Notes: generated by a model from the letters alone, not told the origin. DNA of 64,000 nucleotides from Vibrio nereis NBRC 15637 (GCF_001591105.1 NZ_BCUD01000007.1:163763-227762), one strand, 5' to 3'; shown: positions 54,323-63,585, counted from the stretch's first letter. Numbers and translations: made by a program.

Positions 54323-55933
54323 TTACTGATTGATGTAACAGACAGAGAAAGGCACATCTAAGCGCTCAAATTCTTTAATCCAACGCCATTGGTTGTCCTG
54401 AAGTTTGTCTCCAGGGCCTTTCACTTCTATCCAGCGGTATTCGTCATTTTTAAAAGCAATCAAGTCGGGCATTCCGTTTCGATAGAGCTTAAGGTCACTG
54501 AATTGCACTCTAAACAGCTCAATCAGTGTTTTTCTTGGGATGGTAGCATCCGCGTAATCTATGAGCTCTGGCTCAAACACACCCCAATGGACAAAAGGGT
54601 TGCTGATATTGCGTTTTTCTTCCCACTGAGCTTTTAGAGCGTTAAGTCCATGTGTTGAGATTTTGTCGAGCGTTTCATCAAATAGCTTCTGACGCTTTGT
54701 AATGAAGTCTGCGTGATATAAATCTAACGGTTTATGCTGGTAGGCGTTGATGAATGCGCCTTCCACGGGCGCAAAAAACAGTTCCCAAAAGGCTAAGCCT
54801 AGTAAGCCATTTAGAAAATGATTTTCCGCGTAATACACCGTCCAGCCTTGTGATTCAAAATATGCTTTGGCCGCTAGCTCAACCCGCTCTGCTGAGAGAT
54901 CAAGTTCAATTCGGTATTCATGGCATTTCGGCTTGGGTGCGCGCGCAACCTTTAAACCACGTTTACGTTGCACACGCTGATTGAGCTTATGTGCGACTTC
55001 CAGCTCTGCAATGTTCGTCGGGTTGGCTAATATTTCAGTGACAACGTCACTAAATGATGTGTCTTGGTTGAGTTTATCGAAGATACGCGCTTGGCGTTCT
55101 CGACTCGGAGGCAAGTGTGTTTGTTGGAACAGAAAGAGCGCTTTTGGGTATTCGCCCAGCCTTTCAAAATCGCGCGCAATATCATTGAGCATGTGTTGAC
55201 GCTTCCGTTCAATATAGGTGTGCTCTACTGAGGCTGGCATACGTTGGTAAAGGTCATCTAATGTATGCGGGCATTTCCTGTCTGATAAAGCATACTCTTC
55301 CGTCAGAGCACCTAAATGGAGCAGTTGATCTATCTGCTCGCGTGACGAGAAAAACCGTCGCTTCTTGCTTAGCTCGTATTTCTCAAATTGGTGTAAACCC
55401 AGGTCATCCAGTACAAACTGGCTTAAATCCTGATGAGTATTGGCAAAAAACAGCGTGAGTAATACATCGATCATATGCTCCGAATTGAGCTGAATCACAT
55501 CAAACTCAATTGCATCAAACTGAGAGAACGCAATATTAGGTAGAGATTCGATGAGCTGATCTTTTTTAAGGGAGCGGTTTACCGCAGGGAACAATACGCA
55601 GATTTCGGGTTTGGTGAGCAACCTAGACGCGAGTGTATGAGTATCCAAATTTGGATTTATCGCGATAAATTCGTTATCTACTAGTGCTTGTAAACATGCG
55701 TCCTTATCAGGAATTTCTGCATAGTTCACCTTATCAGAGCGGAACCAGCAGCCTCGGCGACTGTACAAACGCACCAACAGGCACTGACTTTGCCTGTCTA
55801 GTTGATTGAACTTAGCAAGCCATTCGTGTTCGTCACGCTTTAATAGATCCGGATACCATTGCAACGCGTGATCGATCAGTTTCTGGAAATTATCTAAATA
55901 GTAGTCGGGGGTGAGGGTGACAGGGTTATCCAT
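54323..55933 (-). CDS. VRR-NUC domain nuclease, FAN1-like
   Basis: 536 aa. The C-terminal 110 residues form a VRR-NUC nuclease: G-M-P-D-L-I-A-F, then W-I-E-V-K-G-P-G-D-K-L-Q-x-x-Q-x-x-W, the PD-(D/E)XK catalytic core with D, E and K. The preceding 400 residues include a degenerate SAP-like start and a TPR-like helical region, the layout of eukaryotic FAN1 and bacterial relatives. FAN1 enzymes cut 5' flaps and unhook interstrand crosslinks. The bacterial role is probably DNA repair but is not firmly established here. Confidence 0.87.
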   Translation of the reverse strand: MDNPVTLTPDYYLDNFQKLIDHALQWYPDLLKRDEHEWLAKFNQLDRQSQCLLVRLYSRRGCWFRSDKVNYAEIPDKDACLQALVDNEFIAINPNLDTHTLASRLLTKPEICVLFPAVNRSLKKDQLIESLPNIAFSQFDAIEFDVIQLNSEHMIDVLLTLFFANTHQDLSQFVLDDLGLHQFEKYELSKKRRFFSSREQIDQLLHLGALTEEYALSDRKCPHTLDDLYQRMPASVEHTYIERKRQHMLNDIARDFERLGEYPKALFLFQQTHLPPSRERQARIFDKLNQDTSFSDVVTEILANPTNIAELEVAHKLNQRVQRKRGLKVARAPKPKCHEYRIELDLSAERVELAAKAYFESQGWTVYYAENHFLNGLLGLAFWELFFAPVEGAFINAYQHKPLDLYHADFITKRQKLFDETLDKISTHGLNALKAQWEEKRNISNPFVHWGVFEPELIDYADATIPRKTLIELFRVQFSDLKLYRNGMPDLIAFKNDEYRWIEVKGPGDKLQDNQWRWIKEFERLDVPFSVCYINQ

Positions 55934-55949
55934 ACTCTACACATACAAA

Positions 55950-55977
55950 AAAGGCTTACCCATAAGAGTAAGCCTTT
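55950..55977 (-). terminator. Terminator of the OFA-family carrier gene
   Basis: Ten-base-pair stem AAAGGCTTAC/GTAAGCCTTT with 8-base loop and TTTTTT on the minus strand. Confidence 0.9.
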
Positions 55978-55996
55978 CGATACTTAATTCAATCAA

Positions 55997-57229
55997 TTAA
56001 GCGCTTTTAAGCTCTGCTACTTTTACTTCAGAAAGTGGCTTAGTGATGATTGCTAGGGCAATACATACCGCCATCATTACTGCAGAAACAGTGTAAGCCA
56101 GGTTGTAGCCTTCGCCGTTTGTCATTGAGAAACCAACAACGGCTGCACCGATAGCGCCACCAATACCCCATGCAGTGTAAAGCACACCGTAGTTAGTACC
56201 GTAGTTCTTAAGGCCGTAAAATTCTGCTGTTAGGGTAGGGAATACGGCTAGTAGAGTACCGTAGCCTACAGCTGCAATCGCAGTACCGATGATAAGCGTG
56301 AATTCAGTGTTAAAGGTTGCAAATAGAACCATGTTCGCACCTTGAAGCACGAATGCTAGCAGTAGAGTGCGTACGCCACCGATTTTGTCTGCAAGCATAC
56401 CCGCTGCAACGCGGCCACCAGAGTTAAATACCGCAAGGATAGATGCAAGGTAAACAGCGTTTGGCAGGTTAGCCTGAACACTTGCAATAGTGGTGATGTT
56501 ACCGATGATCATTAGGCCAACAGACGCTGCCAATGCGTACATGATCCACAATGAGTAGAACTGAGGCGTTTTTAGCATTGCTTTCCAGCTTAGATCTTCC
56601 GATTTCTTCACAGCCTTTGGTGCTTGACCCGCTTTTAGCTTTGGCTCTTCTGGCGTGTAACCTGCTGGTGGGTTGCTGATTGTTGCTGCCAGTGGAACCG
56701 CAATGGCAAGGATACCTACACCAAGAACCATAAAGCTGGTTTGAATACCCATGCTGTCGATTAGCGAAGAGGTCACAGGCGCAAGGTAAATAGCAGCGAG
56801 ACCAAAACCTGCTGCAATTAGACCGTTTACCATACCTTTCTTAGAAGGGTGGAACCATTTCATTGCAGACGGAGAAAGACATGCGTAACCAAAACCGATA
56901 CCCGCACCAGTGACCACACCAAACGTGATGTTTAGCATGAGTGGTGAATCAACAAAACCTGAAGCGATCATGCCAAGGCCCGTCAGTACAGTACCAAGGA
57001 TAAGGATCATACGTGGACCCATACGATCTTGAAGGATGCCCGCAACAAGAAGACAGATAGAGAAGGTGATAGTTGCAGTTGCGTAAGGCGCAGACGCTTC
57101 CGCCGCGCTCCAGCCAGACTCAGTGACTAGTGCTTTGTTAAATACACTCCAAGCATACAGGATGCCAAGACAAAGGTTGATACAGAATCCCGCTAGCAGG
57201 ATGCGCATCGCTTTATCAATCTTGCTCAT
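55997..57229 (-). CDS. OFA family MFS transporter (oxalate/formate antiporter-like)
   Basis: 410 aa, 12 membrane segments. L-G-I-L-Y-A-W-S-V-F in helix 1 and the Y-A-T-A-T-I-T-F loop are typical of the OxlT/YhjX group. The MFS loop G-R-V-A-A-G-M-L-A-D-K-I-G-G lies between the halves. It carries a small mono- or dicarboxylate. The E. coli relative YhjX responds to pyruvate, but the substrate here is unknown. Strong codon bias suggests good expression. GGGAAAG precedes the ATG. Confidence 0.87.
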   Translation of the reverse strand: MSKIDKAMRILLAGFCINLCLGILYAWSVFNKALVTESGWSAAEASAPYATATITFSICLLVAGILQDRMGPRMILILGTVLTGLGMIASGFVDSPLMLNITFGVVTGAGIGFGYACLSPSAMKWFHPSKKGMVNGLIAAGFGLAAIYLAPVTSSLIDSMGIQTSFMVLGVGILAIAVPLAATISNPPAGYTPEEPKLKAGQAPKAVKKSEDLSWKAMLKTPQFYSLWIMYALAASVGLMIIGNITTIASVQANLPNAVYLASILAVFNSGGRVAAGMLADKIGGVRTLLLAFVLQGANMVLFATFNTEFTLIIGTAIAAVGYGTLLAVFPTLTAEFYGLKNYGTNYGVLYTAWGIGGAIGAAVVGFSMTNGEGYNLAYTVSAVMMAVCIALAIITKPLSEVKVAELKSA

Positions 57230-57518
57230 TTTCTTTCCCAGTTTTCCTCAATAAAGAGGATTGGTTAATAGTCAATACATTCAAATTAAGTTTGCGTTTA
57301 TCAACATAAAACGCAATGGGCGCGAATTATAACCAATATAAGTGTGATTGGAATCTCTTTTTCAATCCGAACACAAAAATATTTCCAATTGTTAACAGCG
57401 TGTGTACAACCCCTTTATTGGTAAGGGTTTGACATTCGGTAACGGAAGTATAATACGCATCGTTTATTGGTATGGTGTGTTGCAGTTTTTGTGGAGGATA
57501 ACCAATAAAAACATAGGC

Positions 57519-59174
57519 TTACATATTTCGGTAATCCGGACCACCGCCACCTTCGGGAGGGAACCAAGTGATATTGCAGGATGGGTCTTTAATATCGCAA
57601 GTTTTGCAATGAAGACAATTCGTTGGGTTAATTTGTAGCTGTTTCTCGCTATTTAACTCAACAATCTCGTAAACACCCGCGGGGCAATACCTCTGGCTGG
57701 GTTCGTCAAACATGGGGATATGATTGCAAATGGCACGCCGACGGCTAGCAACGTGCAAATGATTAGGTTGATTTTCTTCGTGTTTTGTACCAGACAAGTA
57801 CACCGACGACGGTCTATCAAAGCTCAGCTTTTTATCGGGTTTTGGGTAATCGATTTTTGGACAAACGTGTTTTTCTTTTAAGCAAAGGTAATCGGCTTGC
57901 AGATCTTTGATGTTCCAAGGCACAGGTTTTTTGCTGAACCTTGGCCAAATGTTTTGCTCTATAGCCGCGATCGCGCCGCCTAACACGTTACCGTGTTTGT
58001 GAATGGCTCCGTTGAAATTGCGCGCTTGGCTTAATTCTTCGTAAAGCCAAGATTGCTCAAAATGGGTTTGATAGTCGGCTTCAAAGCTTGGATGACTACT
58101 TGTTAGCTCTTTGGCAATGGCTTCGGCGGCGATCAAGCCAGACTTCATCGCGGTGTGGCAACCTTTGATTTTGGCATTGTTTAGTGTGCCTGCATCACAA
58201 CCAATGAGTAAGCCACCAGGGAATTGTTGTTTAGGGAGTGAAAATAATCCACCTTTCGCGAGGGCTCTGGCGCCAAAACAGAGTCTTTCTGCGCCTTGCA
58301 AATGTTTAGAGAACGCAGGGTGGTGTTTCAATCGTTGAAACTCTTCAAAAGGGTCAAGGTAAGGGTTGCTGTAATTGAGATCCACAATTAACCCTACGGC
58401 AACTTGGTTGTTGACTAGATGGTATAAAAAGCTGCCCCCATTAGTGTGCGACTCACTTAACGGCCAGCCTAAACCGTGAATAACTGTGCCCGGCTTATGT
58501 CTAGGATCGTTGTCAGGGAGTTGCCATAACTCTTTAATACCCAGCGCATAATGTTGGGGCTGTTTACCCTTGTGGAGTTTGAACTTTCGGATCAGCTTTC
58601 TGCCCAAGTGTCCTCTGGCACCTTCTGAAAATACGGTGTACTTAGCTTTAAGGATCACGCCGGGTTCAAAATTACTTTTTGGTTTGCCTTCTTTATCTAA
58701 CCCTAAGTCAGACGTAACAACTCCAGCCACATTACCTTCGTTATCGTAATGGATACTTCTTGCGGCAAAGCCGGGGAATACTTCCACGCCAAGTTGTTCT
58801 GCTCGTTCGGCCAACCAAACACACAGTTGACCTAAACTAATAACATACTGATGGCTATCACAGTGCAACGTATTCGGGACAATAAAGTGGGGCAGGCCAA
58901 AGTGGTTGTGTTTTGTTGCTAGGTAAATAAGCGATTCATCACTCACTGGCGTCATTGGTGGTGGGTTGGGGTTGTCTCGCCAGTCCGGGAAGAGTTCGTC
59001 TAAGGCTTTGGGGTCGAAAACGGCGCCAGATAGAATATGAGCCCCTACTTGGGAGCCTTTTTCAATCACACAAATATTTAAATCTAATCCATGAGATTCA
59101 TTCAGTTGGGCGATCTGGCAGGCACAAGATAGGCCAGCAGGCCCTGCGCCAACAATGACTACGTCAAACTCCAT
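57519..59174 (-). CDS. etfD: Electron transfer flavoprotein-ubiquinone oxidoreductase
   Basis: 551 aa from the ATG at 59174, which begins MEFDVVIVGAGPAGLSCA; earlier in-frame ATGs exist but fit the ribosome site less well. FAD-binding GxGxxG is at residues about 9-14. The C-terminal ferredoxin-like part carries the single [4Fe-4S] cluster: CPAGVYEI, then NCLHCKTCDIKDPSCNI. The closing W-x-x-P-E-G-G-G-G-P-x-Y is a family mark. It passes electrons from reduced ETF to ubiquinone at the inner membrane. Divergent from the ETF alpha gene. Confidence 0.95.
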   Translation of the reverse strand: MEFDVVIVGAGPAGLSCACQIAQLNESHGLDLNICVIEKGSQVGAHILSGAVFDPKALDELFPDWRDNPNPPPMTPVSDESLIYLATKHNHFGLPHFIVPNTLHCDSHQYVISLGQLCVWLAERAEQLGVEVFPGFAARSIHYDNEGNVAGVVTSDLGLDKEGKPKSNFEPGVILKAKYTVFSEGARGHLGRKLIRKFKLHKGKQPQHYALGIKELWQLPDNDPRHKPGTVIHGLGWPLSESHTNGGSFLYHLVNNQVAVGLIVDLNYSNPYLDPFEEFQRLKHHPAFSKHLQGAERLCFGARALAKGGLFSLPKQQFPGGLLIGCDAGTLNNAKIKGCHTAMKSGLIAAEAIAKELTSSHPSFEADYQTHFEQSWLYEELSQARNFNGAIHKHGNVLGGAIAAIEQNIWPRFSKKPVPWNIKDLQADYLCLKEKHVCPKIDYPKPDKKLSFDRPSSVYLSGTKHEENQPNHLHVASRRRAICNHIPMFDEPSQRYCPAGVYEIVELNSEKQLQINPTNCLHCKTCDIKDPSCNITWFPPEGGGGPDYRNM

Positions 59175-59280
59175 GGTGTCTCTTTCCATCTTACAACCCA
59201 ACCTATTGCTCAGCTTGTCCCATTAAATATAGTTCAGTTAACCCAAACTTTACTAAGCTGAGATTAGCGTGCCAGAGTTA

Positions 59281-59301
59281 TGGGATGGGATGGGATGGGA
59301 T
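59281..59301. repeat. Pentanucleotide tandem repeat (TGGGA)4
   Basis: Four perfect TGGGA units plus a T, ending 13 bases before the ATG of the ETF alpha gene. Each junction creates an ATG (59280, 59285, 59290, 59295), only one of which is in frame with the gene. Confidence 0.9.
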
Positions 59302-59314
59302 AAGGAGCGGGGAC

Positions 59315-60274
59315 ATGAGTCAATCTTCACCAAGAGTTTTAGTTGTGGTTCAGCATGATGGTACTCATTGCAGCCCGAGTACATTATCGACCTTTTCTGC
59401 TGCGCAGCAGCTTGCAACATTGTGTGCGAAGTGCCCGATTGATGCTTTGCTGGTGGGTTATCAATGCCAGCCAGTCTGCGAAGAGTTGCAGCAACTTGGC
59501 ATTATCAACCAAGTGAATCTGGTAGATGACGAATGGTATGTTCATCCCTTAAGTGAGCGTATTGCACCTGTGGTGGCAGAAGTCAGTCAACGCTATTCCC
59601 ACGTGCTCTCGTCAGCAACGACATTTGGTAAAGATTTAATGCCCCGCGTTGCGGCTTTGCTTGATGTTGGCCAGCTTTCTGATATTACCGCGATAGAATC
59701 TGCCGATACCATTATCAGGCCTATTTACGCAGGCAACGCTTACGCTCGGGTTCAGTCGAGCGACCCGATTAAAGTGATGACTGTACGCGAATCGGCGTTT
59801 GATAATATCCAGCCGACTGAAGGCTCGACCACAGTGACTCGTTTGCAACGGGTTAACTCGCCAATTTCGACGGAGTTTGTCGGGCAAATCATGACAGAAT
59901 CTGCTCGGCCTGATCTTACATCTGCCAAAGTTGTTGTCTCAGGAGGAAGAGGCCTTGGTAGCAAAGAGAACTTTACACTCGTCGAAACATTGGCCGATAA
60001 GTTGGGTGGTGCTATCGGTGCGTCCCGGGCTGCGGTGGATGCGGGTTTTGTCCCGAATGATCTACAGGTTGGGCAAACGGGTAAAGTGGTTGCCCCTGAC
60101 CTGTATATTGCTGTGGGGATTTCAGGCGCGATACAGCACATCGCGGGTATGAAAGAGTCTAAAGTGATCGTCGCGATCAATAATGACCCTGATGCACCCA
60201 TCTTTGAGGTGGCTGATTATGGGTTAGTCGGTGATTTGTTTACCATTGTGCCGGAACTAATAGAAAATCTTTAA
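59315..60274 (+). CDS. etfA: Electron transfer flavoprotein, alpha subunit
   Basis: 319 aa from the ATG at 59315, with GGAG 7 bases upstream. The N-terminal nucleotide-fold domain (about 1-190) is followed by the FAD-binding C-terminal domain: S-G-G-R-G-L-G-S-K-E-N-F, GASRAAVDAGFVP, V-G-Q-T-G-K-V-V-A-P-D-L-Y-I-A-V-G-I-S-G-A-I-Q-H and I-N-N-D-P-D-A-P-I-F. All expected flavin contacts are present. ETF works as an alpha/beta dimer, yet no beta gene lies on either side: etfD is 140 bases upstream on the other strand and bkd genes converge downstream. Confidence 0.92.
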   Translation: MSQSSPRVLVVVQHDGTHCSPSTLSTFSAAQQLATLCAKCPIDALLVGYQCQPVCEELQQLGIINQVNLVDDEWYVHPLSERIAPVVAEVSQRYSHVLSSATTFGKDLMPRVAALLDVGQLSDITAIESADTIIRPIYAGNAYARVQSSDPIKVMTVRESAFDNIQPTEGSTTVTRLQRVNSPISTEFVGQIMTESARPDLTSAKVVVSGGRGLGSKENFTLVETLADKLGGAIGASRAAVDAGFVPNDLQVGQTGKVVAPDLYIAVGISGAIQHIAGMKESKVIVAINNDPDAPIFEVADYGLVGDLFTIVPELIENL

Positions 60275-60297
60275 TTGTTACAATGTCACGATTTATG

Positions 60298-60353
60298 GAA
60301 AGTAGACCCAACTGGGCCCACTTTCTATTTGAGATGGCAGTGAGTCATCTCAA
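60298..60353. terminator. Two hairpins between etfA and the bkd operon
   Basis: First hairpin GAAAGT...ACTTTC with inner CCC/GGG pairs (60298-60325, followed by TATTT on the plus strand). Second hairpin TTGAGATG/CATCTCAA (60329-60353). They lie between convergent genes ending at 60274 and 60361. Confidence 0.6.
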
Positions 60354-60360
60354 GGTTTGG

Positions 60361-61521
60361 TTACTCTCTAAATTGACTTTCTAAATGCCAGACGAGCTTT
60401 TTGGTAAACCTTGCAGCTTCGCCGCCTGTACACGCTCGATGGTCAAAGGTTATGGATAACGGCATTGCTTTAATCGCGACAGGCTGGTCGTTTTTCATGA
60501 CGACTTTGTCGATGATTCTACCTGCTCCAACAATAGCGACTTGAGGCGGTGAGACGACGGGGGTCGCATAGATTCCGGCAATCGCGCCAAAGTTAGACAG
60601 TGTGATGGTGGCATGTTGAAGCTGCTCGCGCCCCACTTTTCTTGAACGGATGCCCTCAATGGTTTCATTAAGCCAGCGACGAACGCCCTCCGAAGAGAAA
60701 TTATCGGCATCCCTTAATACCGGCACATACAGGCCGTGTTCACTATCAACAGCAATACCGATGTTGACCTTGCTATGAACGCAACGGGTCATGGTATCGG
60801 CGTCAAACCACGCATTCAGTGCTGGCTCTTGCTTGCATGCATAAACTACCGCTTTGATTAGGCGAGCCGAGATATCCTCCTCCTGATTCCAATTGGCTAA
60901 ACTGGCCTCTTCGGTAATGGTAACGGCAGCAACAGCGTGGTGAGATTCCGTCATGGTTGTGGCCATGGTTCGACGAGCGCCCTTAAGCAACTCAGTGCCG
61001 GGCTCTTGTCGTCCAGCTTCATGGTAAATATCGCTGTCGATAATTAACCCATTTGGTCCAGTACCACTTACTTTATCCAAATTAACGCCTAGCTTTTTCG
61101 CCAGAAGACGCGCAGAGGGCATAGCCGTTACCGGAGACTGATCCATAGGGGTGTTATTGCCACCGATCCAAAAGTCATCCACATTAACCTGATGGGTTTG
61201 GTGTGACACATTGCCCACTACTGTAGCGGCGTCGGCATTTTGTTTGCTTTGCTCGGATTGCTTTGACTGCACAGCATTATCCGCATTCACTTCTTCAATC
61301 TCGAGCAGTAGCGCGCCAATATTGACTACATCGCCTTCTTCACCATGACGGCTGAGTATTTTTCCACTGCAAGGCGAGGGGACTTCAACCACGGCTTTGG
61401 CGGTTTCGACCGTAAGCACAACTTGGTCGAGTTCGACATGATCGCCGACTTTGACGTGCCACTCGACGATCTCTGATTCGGCTAACCCTTCACCAAGGTC
61501 AGGTAATAAGAAGCGTTTCAT
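60361..61521 (-). CDS. bkdB: Branched-chain 2-oxoacid dehydrogenase E2 (dihydrolipoamide acyltransferase)
   Basis: 386 aa from the ATG at 61521, which has GGAGGG 6 bases upstream and overlaps the E1 beta stop as ATGA. The lipoyl domain (about 1-75) has the lipoylation Lys in VETAKAVVEVPSP. An Ala/Gln-rich linker and E3-binding domain (about 125-165) follow, then the acyltransferase domain (about 170-385) with active-site His in TFDHRACTGG, where the usual Asp of HRxxDG is replaced by Thr-Gly spacing. It transfers branched acyl groups to CoA. One lipoyl domain only. Confidence 0.92.
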   Translation of the reverse strand: MKRFLLPDLGEGLAESEIVEWHVKVGDHVELDQVVLTVETAKAVVEVPSPCSGKILSRHGEEGDVVNIGALLLEIEEVNADNAVQSKQSEQSKQNADAATVVGNVSHQTHQVNVDDFWIGGNNTPMDQSPVTAMPSARLLAKKLGVNLDKVSGTGPNGLIIDSDIYHEAGRQEPGTELLKGARRTMATTMTESHHAVAAVTITEEASLANWNQEEDISARLIKAVVYACKQEPALNAWFDADTMTRCVHSKVNIGIAVDSEHGLYVPVLRDADNFSSEGVRRWLNETIEGIRSRKVGREQLQHATITLSNFGAIAGIYATPVVSPPQVAIVGAGRIIDKVVMKNDQPVAIKAMPLSITFDHRACTGGEAARFTKKLVWHLESQFRE

Positions 61522-62501
61522 TTCCATCCCTCCACCAGCTCTCGCGCAGCTTGTATGATGTCTTGTTCCTGAATCATGAAGTAATCTTCATTACGGTAGT
61601 AAGGCATAATGGTGTCCATCCCTGTAACACGCTTTGGTGGTGCTTTAAGTATACACATTGCACTTTCTGACACTCTTGCCAAAATCTCTGCGCCAACGCC
61701 ACAGGTTCGGCTGGCTTCATGAACCACCAGCAGTCGGCCCGTTTTCTCAAGCGACTTAATAATGGTATTCATATCGATAGGCTTGATTGAGGCAAGATCA
61801 ATGACTTCTACAGAAATGCCTTGGTTTGACAGTTCCTGTGCGGCTTGCAGCGACTCAACTACGCAAGCCCCCCACGTCACAAGGGTGATGTCTCGGCCTT
61901 TACGCAGTGTAAAGCAGGTGTCGAGAGGCAGTGCCTCACCGTTGTCGATAACATTGGACTTCACCGTCCGGTAGATGCGTTTAGGTTCAAAGAACATCAC
62001 CGGATCATTGCTTCGAATTGACGCCAGCAGTAAGCCATACGCACGCTGTGGCGAAGATGGGATCACCACTTTAAAGCCTGGAATCTGCGCAAATAAGGCC
62101 TCGACACTTTCTGAATGGTGCTCTGGTGCGTGAATCCCGCCGCCAAAGGGAGCGCGAAATACCGCAGGGCAGGTTAGGCGCCCTCGGGTTCGGTTGCGCA
62201 TACGTGCGGCATGACACATCAAGTGTTCCAAAGCCGGGAAGACAAACCCTTGGAACTGAAACTCTGCTACTGGCCGTAATCCTTGAGAAGCCATCCCAAC
62301 CGCCACGCCGCCGATCAAGGCTTCTGCTAGAGGAGAGTCTATTACTCGGCGAAGACCAAACTTCTCTTTTAGCCCGACAGTTGCTCGGAACACACCGCCG
62401 TTATCACCGACATCTTCCCCCAAGACAACCACATTTTTATCGCAATCCATCTCATGGTGGAGCGCAAGGTTCACTGCCTCAACTAACGTTATCTCAGCCA
62501 T
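61518..62501 (-). CDS. bkdA2: Branched-chain 2-oxoacid dehydrogenase E1 component, beta subunit
   Basis: 327 aa. Transketolase-like pyrimidine domain with L-G-E-D-V-G-D-N-G-G-V-F-R-A-T (about 28-42) and the RVIDSPLAEALIGG segment; C-terminal domain with V-E-V-I-D-L-A-S-I-K-P and HEASRTCGVG. It forms the thiamine-dependent heterotetramer with the alpha subunit and decarboxylates the oxoacids of Val, Leu and Ile. AAGGAGG is 5 bases before the ATG. It overlaps the alpha gene by 8 bases and the E2 gene by 4. Confidence 0.94.
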   Translation of the reverse strand: MAEITLVEAVNLALHHEMDCDKNVVVLGEDVGDNGGVFRATVGLKEKFGLRRVIDSPLAEALIGGVAVGMASQGLRPVAEFQFQGFVFPALEHLMCHAARMRNRTRGRLTCPAVFRAPFGGGIHAPEHHSESVEALFAQIPGFKVVIPSSPQRAYGLLLASIRSNDPVMFFEPKRIYRTVKSNVIDNGEALPLDTCFTLRKGRDITLVTWGACVVESLQAAQELSNQGISVEVIDLASIKPIDMNTIIKSLEKTGRLLVVHEASRTCGVGAEILARVSESAMCILKAPPKRVTGMDTIMPYYRNEDYFMIQEQDIIQAARELVEGWK

Positions 62502-63585
62502 GTTGACCTCCTTGCATACGCATGACTTTATGAATCAGTTCGTCTCGCTGTGCGTTTAGCTCGGCAGGGGGCGATTCATACAAGTAATCGAACGCACTTT
62601 CTGGTGCTTGCGGGACTAGGTTGGTGTAGTTATCGACCGCCGCTTCTACCAAACTTTTACACTCTTGCAGCCATGCTTGCTCTTGTTCGTCGGACCACGC
62701 GCCGATATTGGTCAAGTATAGTTTCAGCCTTTGAATTGGTTCATATTGCCAAGCTTGTTGTAGCTCATCGTCACTACGGTATCGGCTAGCATCATCGGCG
62801 GTTGTATGATCACTCAGGCGATAGCTTACGGCTTCGATGAGTGTTGGACCTTTTCCTTTTCTTGCTTTATCTAAAGCCGCTAAAACACAGTCATGTACCG
62901 CGACGGCATCATTACCATCCACCGTAACGCCGTTCATTCCCGCTCCTCTTGCTTTTTCAGACAGAAAATCGGCGGCGCACTGTAGTGCTCGAGGGACAGA
63001 TATTGCCCACTGGTTATTATTAATCACGAATACCAAAGGTAGATTCCAAGCGCCTGCACAATTGATGGATTCAAGAAAGTCGCCTTTCGAGGTTGCGCCA
63101 TCACCACAAGTGACCAATGCCGCCTTATGAGCGCCTTCTATTTTTAGTGCAGCGGCGACACCAACGGCATGAGTGCATTGTGTCGCGATGGGAACACAGA
63201 AAGGCAGGTCATGGCAGTGCACATCTTCGCTCGGTGTAAAATCGCTACCGCGTTCATCGCCGCCCCAATATTGCAGATTCTTTTCCATCGGGATGCCACG
63301 CACCCACATCGCAGGCATATCTCGATAGTAGGGAATAAGAACGTCGTTGGGTTGTAGTGCATGGCCAATGCCAATACCAAAGGCTTCGGCCCCTAAATGA
63401 GAAGGGTAAGTACCCAGTTTTCCAGTGCGCTGTAGCGCCACGGCTTTATTATCATAGGTACGGCTTAACACCATATCCTGATAAAACGTAACTAAGGTTT
63501 CATTGTTTGCCCATGCGGGTAATTGCTCTACCGTTTCCCCTAGATGGTTGATAAAGCGGAGCATAGGCAAAGATTGCACATTCAT
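62494..63585 (-). CDS. bkdA1: Branched-chain 2-oxoacid dehydrogenase E1 component, alpha subunit
   Basis: 363 aa. The thiamine diphosphate motif is GDGATSKGDFLESINCAGAWNLPLVFVINNN (about residues 155-185; G-D-G to N-N). The phosphorylation-loop-like S-Y-R-L-S-D-H-T-T-A-D-D-A-S-R-Y-R is the BCKDH form, different from pyruvate dehydrogenase. It heads bkdA1-bkdA2-bkdB, with AAGGAG 6 bases before the ATG. No E3 (lipoamide dehydrogenase) gene follows, so the complex probably uses the E3 of the pyruvate dehydrogenase system. Confidence 0.94.
   Translation of the reverse strand: MNVQSLPMLRFINHLGETVEQLPAWANNETLVTFYQDMVLSRTYDNKAVALQRTGKLGTYPSHLGAEAFGIGIGHALQPNDVLIPYYRDMPAMWVRGIPMEKNLQYWGGDERGSDFTPSEDVHCHDLPFCVPIATQCTHAVGVAAALKIEGAHKAALVTCGDGATSKGDFLESINCAGAWNLPLVFVINNNQWAISVPRALQCAADFLSEKARGAGMNGVTVDGNDAVAVHDCVLAALDKARKGKGPTLIEAVSYRLSDHTTADDASRYRSDDELQQAWQYEPIQRLKLYLTNIGAWSDEQEQAWLQECKSLVEAAVDNYTNLVPQAPESAFDYLYESPPAELNAQRDELIHKVMRMQGGQHG

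Noticed and set aside
57408..57430. Hairpin AACCC/GGGTT after etfD
   Set aside because: Short, bulged stem without a T-run on the relevant strand; too weak to list as a terminator.
59752..60201. 149-codon minus-strand ORF inside etfA
   Set aside because: Antisense to conserved FAD-binding motifs of etfA. I considered whether it might be the missing etfB and it is not: no flavoprotein pattern.
62126..62506. 126-codon plus-strand ORF inside bkdA2
   Set aside because: Arginine- and leucine-rich reverse-frame shadow of the E1 beta gene without a start site of its own.
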